Shown here in pieces: positions 22,826-33,321 of a stretch of 64,000 nucleotides of DNA; the stretch's first letter is position 1; each line of letters opens with the position of its first letter. The notes beneath the pieces are model-generated. The model saw only the letters and a list, made by a program, of their open reading frames with translations, was not told the origin of the DNA and made no database searches. Source of the DNA: Lactifluus volemus (Eukaryota > Basidiomycota > Agaricomycetes > Russulales > Russulaceae); the NCBI GenBank assembly GCA_022376515.1, contig WTXI01000158.1:22139-86138 (forward strand), in the 5' to 3' direction. Position numbers and translations under genes: made by a program.

Positions 22826-25800
22826 TTGTATTTAAATGCCATTTCATCAATGGAAGTTCCCATTATTTATTCAAGCTATAACGGCGGAATGAAAGAAGAC
22901 AAAGCGCTTGTCGATAGTGGCGCTACCAGTAATTTTATCGATCATCGAACAGCAGAAAGATGGCAACTAGGAACGAAAGATCTAGAAAAACCAATTCAGA
23001 TCTTTAACGTCGACGGACAGAAACAAATTAGGACGAGTCACGAAGTTTTCTACCTTACGCATCCGTATGGGAAAACTAGAAGAATTACAAAACTTCTTCA
23101 TCACAGACCTGGCATGGACCGCGTCATCCTCGGATACCCATGGCTAGAAACATTCAATCCACGACTCAATTGGAAAAACCGAACCCTAGACGATGAAAAC
23201 CCAAAGATTTGCCTCGAATCCCAATATTACCACGCAGCAGTTGCCCTCAAAGAAAAGGCTCAAGTTTTACTTGCACGAGCCCTAGAACCTGCTGGAAAAT
23301 CCCAAGAATGGGCCATTGCGGATACTGAACGACGCACGGCTTCTAGCGCTGCTGTTCAAGGAATACCCCTTGAATACCAGCGTCATGCCTTCATCTTTGA
23401 CGAAGAAGCAGCAAAACGCTTCCCTCCTAGCCGAGGAAAATTTGACATGGAGATAAAGTTAAAACCGGACGCACCGACATCATTAATTGCAAGGTTTATC
23501 CGCTAACTGAAGAAGGGAAGGACATTACAAAGAAGTTCCTCAAAGAACATCAGGAGAAAGGCTATATCGAGCAAACGGACTCCCCTTGGTCTTCGCCTTG
23601 GTTCCTCATCCCTAAAGCAGACGGAAGTTCTAGACCAGTTCAAGATTATCGACGCGTTAATGAACATACTATTCCCGACGTCTACCCTCTCCCCCGCATC
23701 GAAAATCTTCTAGAACAACTCCATGGCATGCGATATTTTACTACCCTTGACATCCGATGGGGGTACCACAATATTCGCATCAAAGACGAAGACCAATGGA
23801 AAGCCGCCTTTAAAACTCCCTATGGTCTTTTTAAGCCTAAAGTAATGTTCTTTGGACTACGAAACTCACCAGCAGTCTTCCAAAGATTCATGGACGCCGC
23901 CTTTGCCGATCTTGTCAACAAATACCCAGGACGCATTCTAATCTATATGGATGACGTCCTCATTTGCTCCGACAATCTAGAAGAGCTCGAGAAATCACTC
24001 ACGCAGTTCTCACACGCGCCCGTGAACTCTCCCTATTCTTCAAAGCGTCAAAATGCCACTTTGAGAAAGAACAAGTCAAATACCTTGGTATTGAAGTCCG
24101 CGATGGGAAGATAACAATCGACCCAACAAAAAGAAACGGCCTAGCCAATTGGCCCACCGTCCTTACAAAAGTAGAAGACGTCAGAAGCACCCTTGGCGTC
24201 CTCGGTTTTCAACGACCCTTCATCCGTGGCTTTGCCGACATTGCGCGCCCCATTACTGCACTTCTAAAGAAGGGGGTGAAGTTCGACTGGACCGATGAGT
24301 GCAGTAATGCCTTAAAAATTTTACTCCAACGCGTACAAGAAGACCCAGTCCTATACCGACCTGACTACTCAAAACCCTTTGAACTCGAAGTAGATGCCTC
24401 CCAATATGCCACTGGGGCAGTCCTACTTCAAAGAGACAAAGATAACAAACCAAGAGCAGTCGGTTATGACTCACACACCTTCAACGCTGCAGAGAGAAAT
24501 TACCCAGTCTATGACCGCGAACTTTTAGCAGTCGTCAGAGGACTCCTTCGATGGGAACACGTGTTGTTGTCTTCACCATTCCCGATCAAAGTATACACTG
24601 ACCACAACAACCTCCGATTTTATCGATCACCACGAAACATTGCACGAAGAGTGGCGCGCTACTTGAGCAAGTTAGCAGAGTTTAACTTTGAACTTATCCA
24701 CAAACCTGGCGCTACAAATCGTGCCGACGCCCTGTCACGACACCCCGCCATTCCCAAAGGCGATGATGACAACGAAGATGTCGTGGTGTTACCGGACAAA
24801 CTCTTTGTTCAAGCGATGGAACTTCACTCCATCGAAGAGCGTGTTTGGTTAGCACAAAAAGAAAAAGACGACCTTATGAAACAATGGGCGAGGAACATCA
24901 GCTAGAGCAAGATCACAAGGGACAGTGGTGGAAAGCGGACGCTCCAGTAGTCCCTGAGGACGACCAACTGAAGAAAGATATACTCTGGCGTTATCATGAC
25001 CATCAGCTCGCTGGCCATCCAGGTATCGCCAATACCATGATAGAAGTCTTTCATAACTTCTGGTGGCCCGGACTCAACAGTATGTCACCCAATACGTCAA
25101 GGGATGCGCCACATGCCAGTCAACAAAACCCCTTACCCATCGCCCAAAACCCCCTATCGCTCCCATCGAACCACGAGAACAGGAAACATCCAATGTTCCT
25201 TTCCAAGTCGTGGCGATGGACCTTATCACGGATCTTCCCGAGTCACATGGATATGATTCCATCCTTACAATTGTTGATCACGATTGCACTAAAGCTGCCG
25301 TCTTCTTACCATGCACAAAAAAGATCACCACGGAAGAAGTTATCGACTTATACATCTCCAATGTTTTTCCGAATTACGGCGTTCCCCGAAGAATCATCTC
25401 TGATAGAGATCCCCGCTTCACATCACACCTAGCCACGGGGCTCTGCCAGAAGCTCAAGATATCGCAAAATATCAGTACTGCCTATCACCCTCAAACGGAC
25501 GGTCAATCGGAAAGGAGCAACCAACGAGTAGAACAATATCTCCGCATTTACGGCAATGACTACATGAATGACTGGTCCACGCTTCTACCCATGGCCCAGT
25601 TCGTCCATAACTCATGGCCAAACGCCACAACCGGATTTACTCCGTATGAACTTCTCATCGGATACACCCCTCTCGTCACAACCTCTCGGATCACAAGCCA
25701 TCTACCCTATGTCAACAAAAGATCCGAAGAACTCAAAAACATCCGAGAAAAGGCCCGATCAGCAATGAAACACGCACAAACCCTCCTTCACAAACGCACA

Positions 25801-27342
25801 GAACATAAGAAGGGTCAACGCCACTACCGAAAATACGCCGTAGGAGAGAAGGTCTGGCTCGAAGGTACCAATCTCAAAATGACGCACCTTAGCAGCAAGC
25901 TAGCTCCAAAACGCTACGGACCTTTTACAATCACCAAAGTCATATCACCGGTAGTTGTACGCCTCAAGCTCCCAGATCGATGGCAGATTCATGATGTGTT
26001 TCACACATCACTGATCGCTCCCTATACGGAAACACCCGAACATGGTCCGAACTTTGAACAGCCTCCACCGGAACTTGTAGACGGAGAAGAGGAGTACGAA
26101 GTGGAAGCTGTTCTAGGGTCCAGACGTATCGGACCAAAGAACAAGACCAAACTCCAATATCTCCTAAAGTGGAAAGGATATTCCGCCGCGCACAACACAT
26201 GGGAACCAGCTGAGAATGTTGACGCCCCAGAACTACTCACAGCCTTTTACAAAGCTCAACCAAAGGCTATAAAAACCCTCCTGCTTCAGCAAGAGACGAC
26301 ATCACCAACTTTCATCCCCACCACTACAACTACCACCACCACACCACCTTTACCTACCTCTCTCACAATTCGCCGTATGCAACATGTCCCAGCCCAATAT
26401 GACCTACCCGCACCACGTCCCATCCGCCCAGTCCACCCGTCATCGTTCATCTACCAATCATCGTTCGGCCTCTCCACCGTTTATCCCAGTGACCTATACA
26501 CGGCGTCAGAGAAACCGATCCCCGACCCCCGTTCTCCCGCCTTATACCCGCGAATTACCCCGCTCGACGACGCCCTTAGAGAATCGCTCTTCCAGGCCTG
26601 CGAGTTCGCAGCATGGGCCATACAGCAACCCAAACCGACGAGTTCGCTTTGGGACTACCTCACACCTACCTCCGACCACCCGCGGACCCCACTCCCCGTC
26701 CTCGCATCACCAACGTGGCACGAGGACCTCCCCGATTTTGGTGGACTCCCGCGGAGCGACGCCGCCCCTTCCCCGCCAAACAACCAACTACCCTCCTTAC
26801 CAAGCTCACCGGCCTCTAACGTCCGCGACTCGCCCGCCTCATCTGTCTCCCCTATCCAGGACGACGAACTCGGATGGGCATTTGATAATGACGGCGACAT
26901 TAACGACGACGAGTGGCCAAGGAGTGCAATTCATGACAGCACGCATCCCCTTCACTGCAAGACTTGCATGGAACGGGTCGTCAATAGTAGCAGTGGAACC
27001 GCCGCTGATAGTGCCGCAGCCAGGGTCACGCACACACCCTATTGTGGTCGATGCAAGCGACGAAACCCCGAGCACCTCTACGTCGACTGCCCCCTCCACC
27101 ACTGGTGTGAGTGGTGTGCTGACTACGGCCATCCAGGCCCTTCGTGTCATGAACCCCACCAGCAATGCAAGTTCGGAAACTCTTGTAGAGTCCCCTTAGA
27201 ACATCCTCACTGGCATTGGTCGTGCCCGTACACCGACGACAAGAAGGCTTACCTCTGGTATGGCCACGGTGTCGATCGCTCCACGTCTGGCTGGATCAAC
27301 GCGGAGATGAGTGACTGGGACTATGCTGCTGATCGTGAGTGA
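22826..27342 (+). pseudogene. Pol of the chromovirus: protease-RT-RNase H-integrase-chromodomain, frameshifted
   Basis: The protease has DSGATSNFID (about 22914). Reverse transcriptase is readable from about 23488, with YMDD at 23944-23955. RNase H has LEVDASQYATGAVLL and YTDHNNLRFY. The integrase has a zinc finger (HQLAGH ... CATC), Asp codons 25219 and 25402 and Glu codon 25510, a D-35-E spacing. A chromodomain follows at about 26090-26265 (KLQYLLKWKGY, NTWEP), which in this group is thought to guide integration to heterochromatin. A long Pro/Ser-rich and Cys/His-rich tail ends at 27342. Single-base deletions at about 23481, 24000, 24890 and 25076 break the frame, each adjacent to a short homopolymer. 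Confidence 0.88.
26384..27199 (+). other. Long overlapping open frame in the integrase tail
   Basis: A 271-codon frame overlaps the Pol C-terminal extension in another phase. The composition is Pro/Ser/Thr/Arg-rich with no recognised domain. The Cys/His clusters of the Pol frame over the same DNA look more protein-like. It may be only a consequence of few stop codons in GC-rich sequence. Confidence 0.25.
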
Positions 27343-27376
27343 ACGCAGGTGGGACTGCGCCTTAGACGGGGGATGG

Positions 27377-27982
27377 TGTTATGGACTGACACGTGTTTTG
27401 CTGACTCATACTGTACATTTTCGGACTGACTGATTCATTTCTGCTGACTCCCTTGCTTATGCGAATGGACTGCCGATCGCTTTGTTTCAGATCGCTTACT
27501 TATTTTCTCACGAACAGCCTTGCACAGCACCGTATAGCCTCAAGCAACAGCCACATGCACAGGATGACTCGCTGATTCCTGAAACATGTTTCAAACCCTG
27601 AAAGCTATACGAAGGTCACAGCCCCTAAGGCTGTGTACATAGCATCGTCTTCTTATATATAAACCCTGTACTTTCTGCCCTAGAGACCTTAAGTCTCAGT
27701 TTTGTTTCGCAATCCAAGTCCTTCTATCTATTAGAACCTTGTCTTGCCTAGAAGCATTCGACCTGAGAGAACCCTCTTGACATCACTCTTCACGACTTCT
27801 TGACACTTTGGTCTCACCCTGAGCCCAAAACCCTTGACCTCTGAAACGCTCTTGACTTAGTCGTTTACTAAGTCTCATCTTTACCGAACCTTTGATCTTG
27901 ACTTGCACGTCTTGCAAGTCTAGTTCTTGACTTCACAAACGAACGTACACTTCGTACAAAGGTCCCACTTGGAACCTTAACA
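27377..27982 (+). repeat. 3' LTR of the chromovirus
   Basis: 606 bp, matches 20315-20920 by eye, followed by the GCTCT target duplication at 27983. Confidence 0.93.
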
Positions 27983-28748
27983 GCTCTTCTGCATCAGGTT
28001 CATCGTCACTGTCACCAATGGGACGATTTTCAAGATGCCTAGATTCCTCATCCTCCCAAACCCAAACCTCATTCTCAGCCACCTCCGGACTATCCTTGGT
28101 AGTGTTCTCTGGCATTTGTGGTACCTCCCCATCACTCAAGGAAAGACTGTTGCCTGCCAGTGGTTGCTGGAGAACTGATCTGATATAGTCTGGTATTGGC
28201 TCTCTAATAATTTCGAATGAACTGCTGGGACAAGTCTGATGTGCCTTGTTAGCAAGGACGCCATCTGGATGTGTCTGTCATCCATTAGTGAGGGTGAGTA
28301 TATTGTTTCTGGGGTTGTATAGCATGCAACGCACTTGTTCCTTGTCACCGGCAACTACTTCTGTGTTGCCATTATTCTTCTTCTTCTTCTTTATGCTGGC
28401 CCAGTTGCCAAGATTCTCCAGATTAAATAGCCTTTTTTTTGGCATAATTATTGCGTGAGAGTTGTAGAATACGAGTGTTTAAACACAATGCGACCCAACG
28501 CGACACGATGATGCGCCGTTGATTGCAGATTGCAGTGCCTTCCAAATTGGGAATCTAGGCACCAGAAACTCGAAAATCTATTGGCACATTTTTACGAGCA
28601 TAAATCAAAATTCTGTTTGCACAGGATTCTAGTAATTCTAAATACAAAACTTTCTGTGGTAACACTTTTCCCAAAAGTTGAGTTTTGCGAAGTGCAATAG
28701 ATTTTTCGAACATGCTCCTGCCAAATGTCACCCCCTTGTCACGCTGAG

Positions 28749-28785
28749 GTCATGTGATCAGGTTGGTTCTGAACGAGAGCTACCT
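28749..28785 (-). repeat. Right terminal inverted repeat of the DNA transposon
   Basis: Inverted partner of 13252-13288, immediately followed by TA (28786-28787) and then by host unit sequence (gtacacgtgcagttgc) that also occurs at 40173. Confidence 0.85.
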
Positions 28786-28787
28786 TA

Positions 28788-29512
28788 GTACACGTGCAGT
28801 TGCAAAAGTCGTATCGCGTTCGACCTCATAAACCTGCACTTGAGGCTGCGCCGCATATTCTTCTCCAGGGTCAGTTCATGTGTCGGAGTTTATAATGTTA
28901 CAAAAATGGCAAGCTTGGAAATCTCGCGATCTATCAGAATCTTAGCGCTCAACACCAGGCAAGCCCAAAAAAGTCTGAAATATGGTGTGTGACTGGGTAG
29001 AGGGTGCCACTTCACCTTATGATCCCATCCCGCCTCGGGCATCTTGAGGTTCTACAGAAGTAGTGAAGCGAAGGTTGAAGGTTGAAGGTGGCCACCTCAG
29101 GTTTATGTCGCTTCCTGTCCATGTAAGCTGATGCAGGGTGGTGTCGTGGGAGGGGGACAAACTGAGTGGAAAGAGCCGGATTGTTCCGTAACACGCCCAC
29201 TGGAACGAGGATGACGCATTTCCAACACGCACTCTACACGTCTCACGCATCACTTCTTAATGGCTATTGTGGCACCTGTGTTCCTTGAGACTGTAGAGGT
29301 CTTCGCTGCCTTTGTGCATCAAGATAGTCGAATCATTTTCGCTAGCCGTGTCCGGCGAACGCTCGGAGTCCTCATGCCAGTGTTCTCAATAACTTCCAGT
29401 TGGCTTGCGCACACCCAGTACAGGGGGACTGTACAATCTAGACCTTTCATCATCAGCAAGGTTTCATTAATTTTACGCCGGCTAGGCCTGTCAGCTTCTA
29501 GCGCGACATGTG
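28788..29512. repeat. Upstream block 'u' of the TPR-CHAT unit, copy C
   Basis: Shares gtacacgtgcagttgcaaaag, cgggcatcttgaggtt, gtagtgaagcgaaggttgaag and ctagccgtgtccggcgaac with 40173-40900, 46940-47960 and 59880-60620. It begins directly at the right end of the DNA transposon. In the intact arrangement it leads into the first exon of the CHAT gene; here that exon has been lost. Confidence 0.7.
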
Positions 29513-29798
29513 GTACCCAGGCAATTGACTCATCGATGTACTCGAGTTTTCCAGTGCGAAAAAATGCATGGAGGAGAAGGGATATGAGCGCCATATACAA
29601 ATTGACGTGCTTTCGGTGTTCAAGACTTGGAACACAATGAATTGAAGCAAACACCAGGCGACAGTACCTGATCCCCTCTCCAATCTCCGCTATGTTGTCA
29701 GTGTACTCCATGGACTCAAGTGTTCGAAGGTGTTGGCCCCACTGCTCGTCGGATATCGAAGAATTTGGGTCGGTAATAGAGGCAGCGAGGGATGACAA
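29319..29798 (-). pseudogene. Inverted TPR fragment fused to u-block sequence (159-codon chimera)
   Basis: The first 93 or so residues on the minus strand (SSLAASITDPNSSISDEQW to GKLEYIDESIAW, shown in part) match the middle of the TPR half of copies E, F and H, which lie on the plus strand. The frame then runs into u-block sequence (PSRRKIN, QLEVIENTGMRTPS). So a piece of about 285 bp was inverted between u and the CHAT half. The open frame is probably fortuitous, but it is a real chimeric junction. Confidence 0.75.
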
Positions 29799-29801
29799 CT
29801 T

Positions 29802-30838
29802 GAAGCATCGCTGCGTTACGCGGACCAGTCATCATCATCAACCATTGCCATTGGCGTTCCAACTTCCTGGTTCTTTTCCGCGACTCTCTTTCCCTTGTCA
29901 CTACGACCCATGACTTTTACAGTCGTGCGATCGAGTTGGGCAATCGGCTGGTGGATGCTAGAAAGCATAATCATCTCGAATCAAAGCAAAATGATCGCAC
30001 TCTCCGTTCTGTACTCAAGGGTCTCTATGAACTTGTAAGGAAGCCAGTAATCGAGGTGCTCCGCGTGATGAAGATACCGGAACAGTCCAGAGTTGGTGGT
30101 GTCCCACATCCGTATTTGTTATCTTCCTCTCCATGCGATGGGGCCAATCCCTTCGGACGACGGCATCACGCGCTACTTCTCGGACATATACATTCCCCAA
30201 CACTATCTGCACTCATCGCGTCGCGAAAACCTCAGGCTGAAGGGAAAACGTTCCAAAAGCCTTCAACACTTCTGGTTGCACAACCGGAATCCCTGAAAAA
30301 CGCGATTCGCGAGATCTGGATCATACAACGTCTCACTACGACAGTCACCTCCCTTATCTCAAAGAATGCGACGCCTTCTAGGGTAGTGGAGGGTCTTAAT
30401 CATCACCAGTTCTCCCATTTTGTATGTCATGGAAACTTGGAAGAAGGGAAACCATTCAACGCGTCATTCGAGCTTTCTGGGGGAAGGCAGCTAACCCTAC
30501 TCGAGATTGTGCGCTCTCAACTCCCCACAGCTGAATTTGCCTTTCTTTCGGTCTGTCACACAGCTGAGCTGACAGAGGAAAGCATCTCCGACGAGGCACT
30601 GCACCTTACAGCGGCAATGCAATATTGCAGTTTCCGAAGTGTTGTCGGGACGATGTGGGCGATGGCAGATCAAGATGGACAATATTTAGCTGAAGATTTC
30701 TACAAGTCAATACTGTCGAGCGATGAACCAGGTGTACCTTATTACGAGAGATCGGCGAGGGCACTTCGGGACGCTGTAAAGAACCTGCGGTCCAAAAAGG
30801 TGCCTTTGGGGAGATGGGTGAATTACTACGGCGTATGA
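29802..30838 (+). pseudogene. CHAT half of a TPR-CHAT gene, 5'-truncated (copy C)
   Basis: Homology to the longer copies begins at gctgcgttacgcggacc (29808) and runs to the stop at 30838. Both catalytic motifs are present: HFVCHG (His) and FLSVCHTA (Cys; Val replaces Ala). The frame is wrong from about 30087 to 30195, where small deletions turn the conserved WWCPTSVF region into unrelated residues, including an 11-bp loss near the YIPSYTP site. No TPR sensor or start exon remains on this strand. A 300-codon frame is open from about 29936, but the product would lack a correct domain core. Confidence 0.85.
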
Positions 30839-31450
30839 TTAGTGGTATTGCTACAATGTCTGTGAGTCATTGGGTTTGTCTAACATATGAATATTGAACT
30901 GAGTTATTAGGGTTAGGGTAACCACTGCTTGGCAATTCGTTCTGATTCTTTTCATTTGTCTTGTTTTCAAAGTTGCCATTTCGTCATCCACGCTCTCTCC
31001 ACCATCCTCCGGATTCCAGTAATGATCGTGGACCACCTTTACTGCGATACCACCTCGGCTATGACCTCAGGATTGGCTCTACCACGATGTTGTGCCGTCT
31101 CATACCACCTCTATTACCTGAACTGCGCTCCGTCTTTTTTATTTACGTTTCTGATTTAGCTTGCCTCATATCGCCTTCTGTCTCTAGATGTTGTGATTCT
31201 GTGCCATTTATGTCGTCGTTCCCGCTGAATCGTTTCGGATTGCGTGCTGTGCCCTACACTGCACGGAAATCTTATTTTTTTAACTTCTTGGTTCTGTATC
31301 TTGGTCTTTATTATTTTCACATCGTACTATTATACTACAATATTCCTGTGTGGACTCTCCGAGTCTGCACTCACCTCACAAGTGCTTGATGGCTGTGCCG
31401 CTAATTCAGACAAACGGGAAGATTAGTAAGCAGGCCCTTTGTCAACTTGC
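30839..31450. repeat. Duplicated 3'-flank block (copy C)
   Basis: Same block as 1351-2015 and 44239-44870, with shared tgctacaatgtctgtgag and tcgttcccgctgaatcgtttc. Non-coding. Confidence 0.7.
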
Positions 31451-31454
31451 CCAG

Positions 31455-31560
31455 AGACTTGAGTCACAAGGACGCCCAACGTTTCCCCCCTTTGTTCGAA
31501 ATGCCCATCAAGTCTGTGATAGACGCCGGGAACATTGAACGCTGAAAAGATGCAGAAATA
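31455..31560 (-). pseudogene. Minus-strand coding remnant (copy C)
   Basis: Complement of the gcccatcaagtctgtgatag word, as in the remnants at 2031, 36960, 44880 and 53750. Too short and broken to be a gene. Confidence 0.35.
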
Positions 31561-31672
31561 TTGTGCACGCTTCTGCTGCAACCTATAACTGGATCAGACC
31601 ATCACACAGGCACGTAGGAAGGCCGTGAGCAATGGGCACTGAGTCACGGTTAGGCACCTCGTCCCAGGGCAA

Positions 31673-33321
31673 GTGAGAGGGGAAGAAAGGACAAGTTATC
31701 ATCGTTGTCGCCATCAACGGCATACACACACATGCATCACAGCCGTCCGCAGGAACGGCGGTATCGACGACCTCACCGTATCCACTACCTCCCTCGTCGA
31801 CCTCTTCCAACGGACTCCCGACACCGAGCACATCCGGAACGTCCACTCCTTGCTTCCCTCAACAACAACCAGGAGTAGCCGCTACAGCTACTCGCTCACC
31901 GCTCCCGTACCCGGGCCCGCACCTGCTGCGTCATCCGCGGCCGCCACCGCTTCACCCGCTTCGCGCGGGTGGGACACCCTAGAGCATGCATGCCGACGCA
32001 ATGGACCCATTCCTGCCTCCTTTTGGAACTAGCCCCGGTCCTGGAAGCAGTCCTGGCGCGACGGTCGAGCATTTGAGGAGTTTGGTAAAGAAGCGCATCA
32101 TCACGCTGACTTATATGCGGAACGTACATGATGGGTGCGTGTCTGCTCCTCCTTTCTTTTATTTTTTTGTGCTGAATTCTATTGTCTCACATGGGGCGGT
32201 GGTGGACTGCGGCAGGCGAAGTCATTGGTTTGATACGATCATAGTGTCGCGCGTGGAGCGAACTCGATCGAGTGTTCAATAATGCAGCGATGAAGAGGTG
32301 CGTTCGTCCCCAGCTTCTTTTTTTTGATCTGAAGGGTTGTACTGGTGTGAACTGATGGCTGGCCCTGCGTGCCCCTCGCATAGAACCCATCGTTTTTCTG
32401 TCCTCGCCATGTCACTATCATCGCTCTTCGATGTCTCACAACTAACAGACTGCTTGCGCGCGGCGCTTAACATGCTCACAGAGTACGCGCAGGTCAAGGG
32501 AAGAAAACGACCGGCCAAAGGCGTCTATTCTCTTCGCCATCTGACACATCGTTTAATCACCACTTGTGAATCGTCAGGGCCTCTGGAAACGTCAACAAAA
32601 GCGGAGATTATACCCTGGGTATGTCCGACACCTCGGATACCTATCTCACCATTCAGCACATGGTACGTACCTGTCCGCTCCTCGCCCGAGCCACCACGGG
32701 GCTGACTGAACTACAAAATCAACTTGTAGCCCTTCCCGCTAGACTATACCCAGACTCTGCTCTCGCTTCTGGACATCCTCTCCGCATTCTACGCCAAGCT
32801 CGCAAAACTCCTCGGGCCCTCGCCCTTTCCGCACGCGTCACAACACATGCTCGGTCTCTCGCATCCCCACCCAGGCGTTTCTTACCTCTTCCATAATCAG
32901 ACGTCGGCAGACGAGTCACTCTGGAGCGTCGCCCTCGGTTCGACACCACTCGGCGGCACCGCGGGCCCAGGTGGTCACCCAGGTCCGTTGAACAGTCCCC
33001 TGCCGAGCTGGACGCCGGCGCTAGGCGAGCATGTGCTCAAAGTGGATAGAAGTTCAAGGTGCGTTCCTCCCTTTCCTTTTACGCGCGGATAGATACCCAA
33101 GATGTGCTGATATGGCAATTGGCTGTACTTTGGAACTACTCTTGCGCACGCAGAAAATGATTTCTGTGTTCTTCAAGGATCTTGACGTGTTTGCACGGAA
33201 CAGCATCAAAGACGAGCTCGCGTCGCTTGATCCGCTCTTGCGTAATGTCGGTAGGTGGAGTGTCCCTATGGGCAATGGCGACGAAGGATGGGTGACGTAT
33301 GAATTTGATCCGGAGCACTAG
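31673..33321 (+). pseudogene. Gene c copy 2, pseudogene
   Basis: Same exon order as copy 1: the Pro/Thr/Ala-rich start, MDPFLPPFGTSPGPGSSPG (from about 31998), SHWFDTIIVSRVERTR (the shared broken site, about 32222), SLSSLFDVSQLTDCLRAAL (32410), MSDTSDTYLTIQHM (32621) and SHPHPGVSYLFHNQTSADES (32858). The last exon starts near 33153 and ends FDPEH at 33321. It has additional lesions against copy 1, such as loss of part of the exon around 32520-32610 and a shifted frame at 32725-32850. Unnamed family, non-functional. Confidence 0.6.

Larger units (their letters stand above)
20315..27982 (+). mobile_element. Chromovirus-type Ty3/Gypsy LTR retrotransposon with 606-bp LTRs
   Basis: LTRs at 20315-20920 and 27377-27982 begin TGTTATGG and end CCTTAACA; they are equal in length and looked identical on reading. 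A 5-bp target duplication, GCTCT, occurs at 20310-20314 and 27983-27987. The order Gag, protease, reverse transcriptase, RNase H, integrase, chromodomain identifies a chromovirus. A purine-rich tract (gacgggggatgg) precedes the 3' LTR. The coding part is broken by six apparent one-base deletions although the LTRs look young. It lies inside the same transposase gene as element 1, 140 bp away. Confidence 0.93.
13428..28445 (-). pseudogene. DDE (IS630/Tc1-like) transposase gene split by two LTR insertions
   Basis: The enzyme would cut and join the transposon ends. Coding pieces in order are 28445-28335, a 60-bp intron (28334-28275), 28274-27983, 20309-20175, 15147-13638, a 62-bp intron (13637-13576) and 13575-13428. 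These total 2196 nt, exactly 732 codons, once one copy of each target duplication is removed. The start is MPKKRLFNLENLG, with a lysine run. Catalytic-type motifs are FHDES (Asp codon 14530-14528), VFDNATTH (Asp 14236-14234) and NFIEQCWG (Glu 13759-13757). That makes spacings of 97 and about 158 residues, the second unusually long with a Cys-containing insert. An in-frame TGA (13726-13724) interrupts it before a conserved C-terminal tail. It is dead by insertion. Confidence 0.85.
13252..28785 (-). mobile_element. Tc1/mariner-like DNA transposon carrying two nested LTR retrotransposons
   Basis: The ends are imperfect inverted repeats: 13252 onward begins AGGCAGCTCTCATTCAGAAC, and the complement of 28785 inward begins AGGTAGCTCTCGTTCAGAAC, with 33 of the first 37 positions matching. 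A TA dinucleotide flanks both ends (13250-13251 and 28786-28787), the target duplication of this superfamily. Inside is one transposase gene on the minus strand, cut twice by Gypsy insertions (15152-20174 and 20315-27982). Subtracting both insertions and one copy of each target duplication gives an original element of 2834 bp. The order of events is clear: the transposon came first and both retroelements later. Confidence 0.9.

Noticed and set aside
28136..28354. Separate 72-codon minus-strand gene beside the transposon end
   Set aside because: It overlaps the first exon and intron of the transposase in another phase; the spliced transposase frame explains this DNA.
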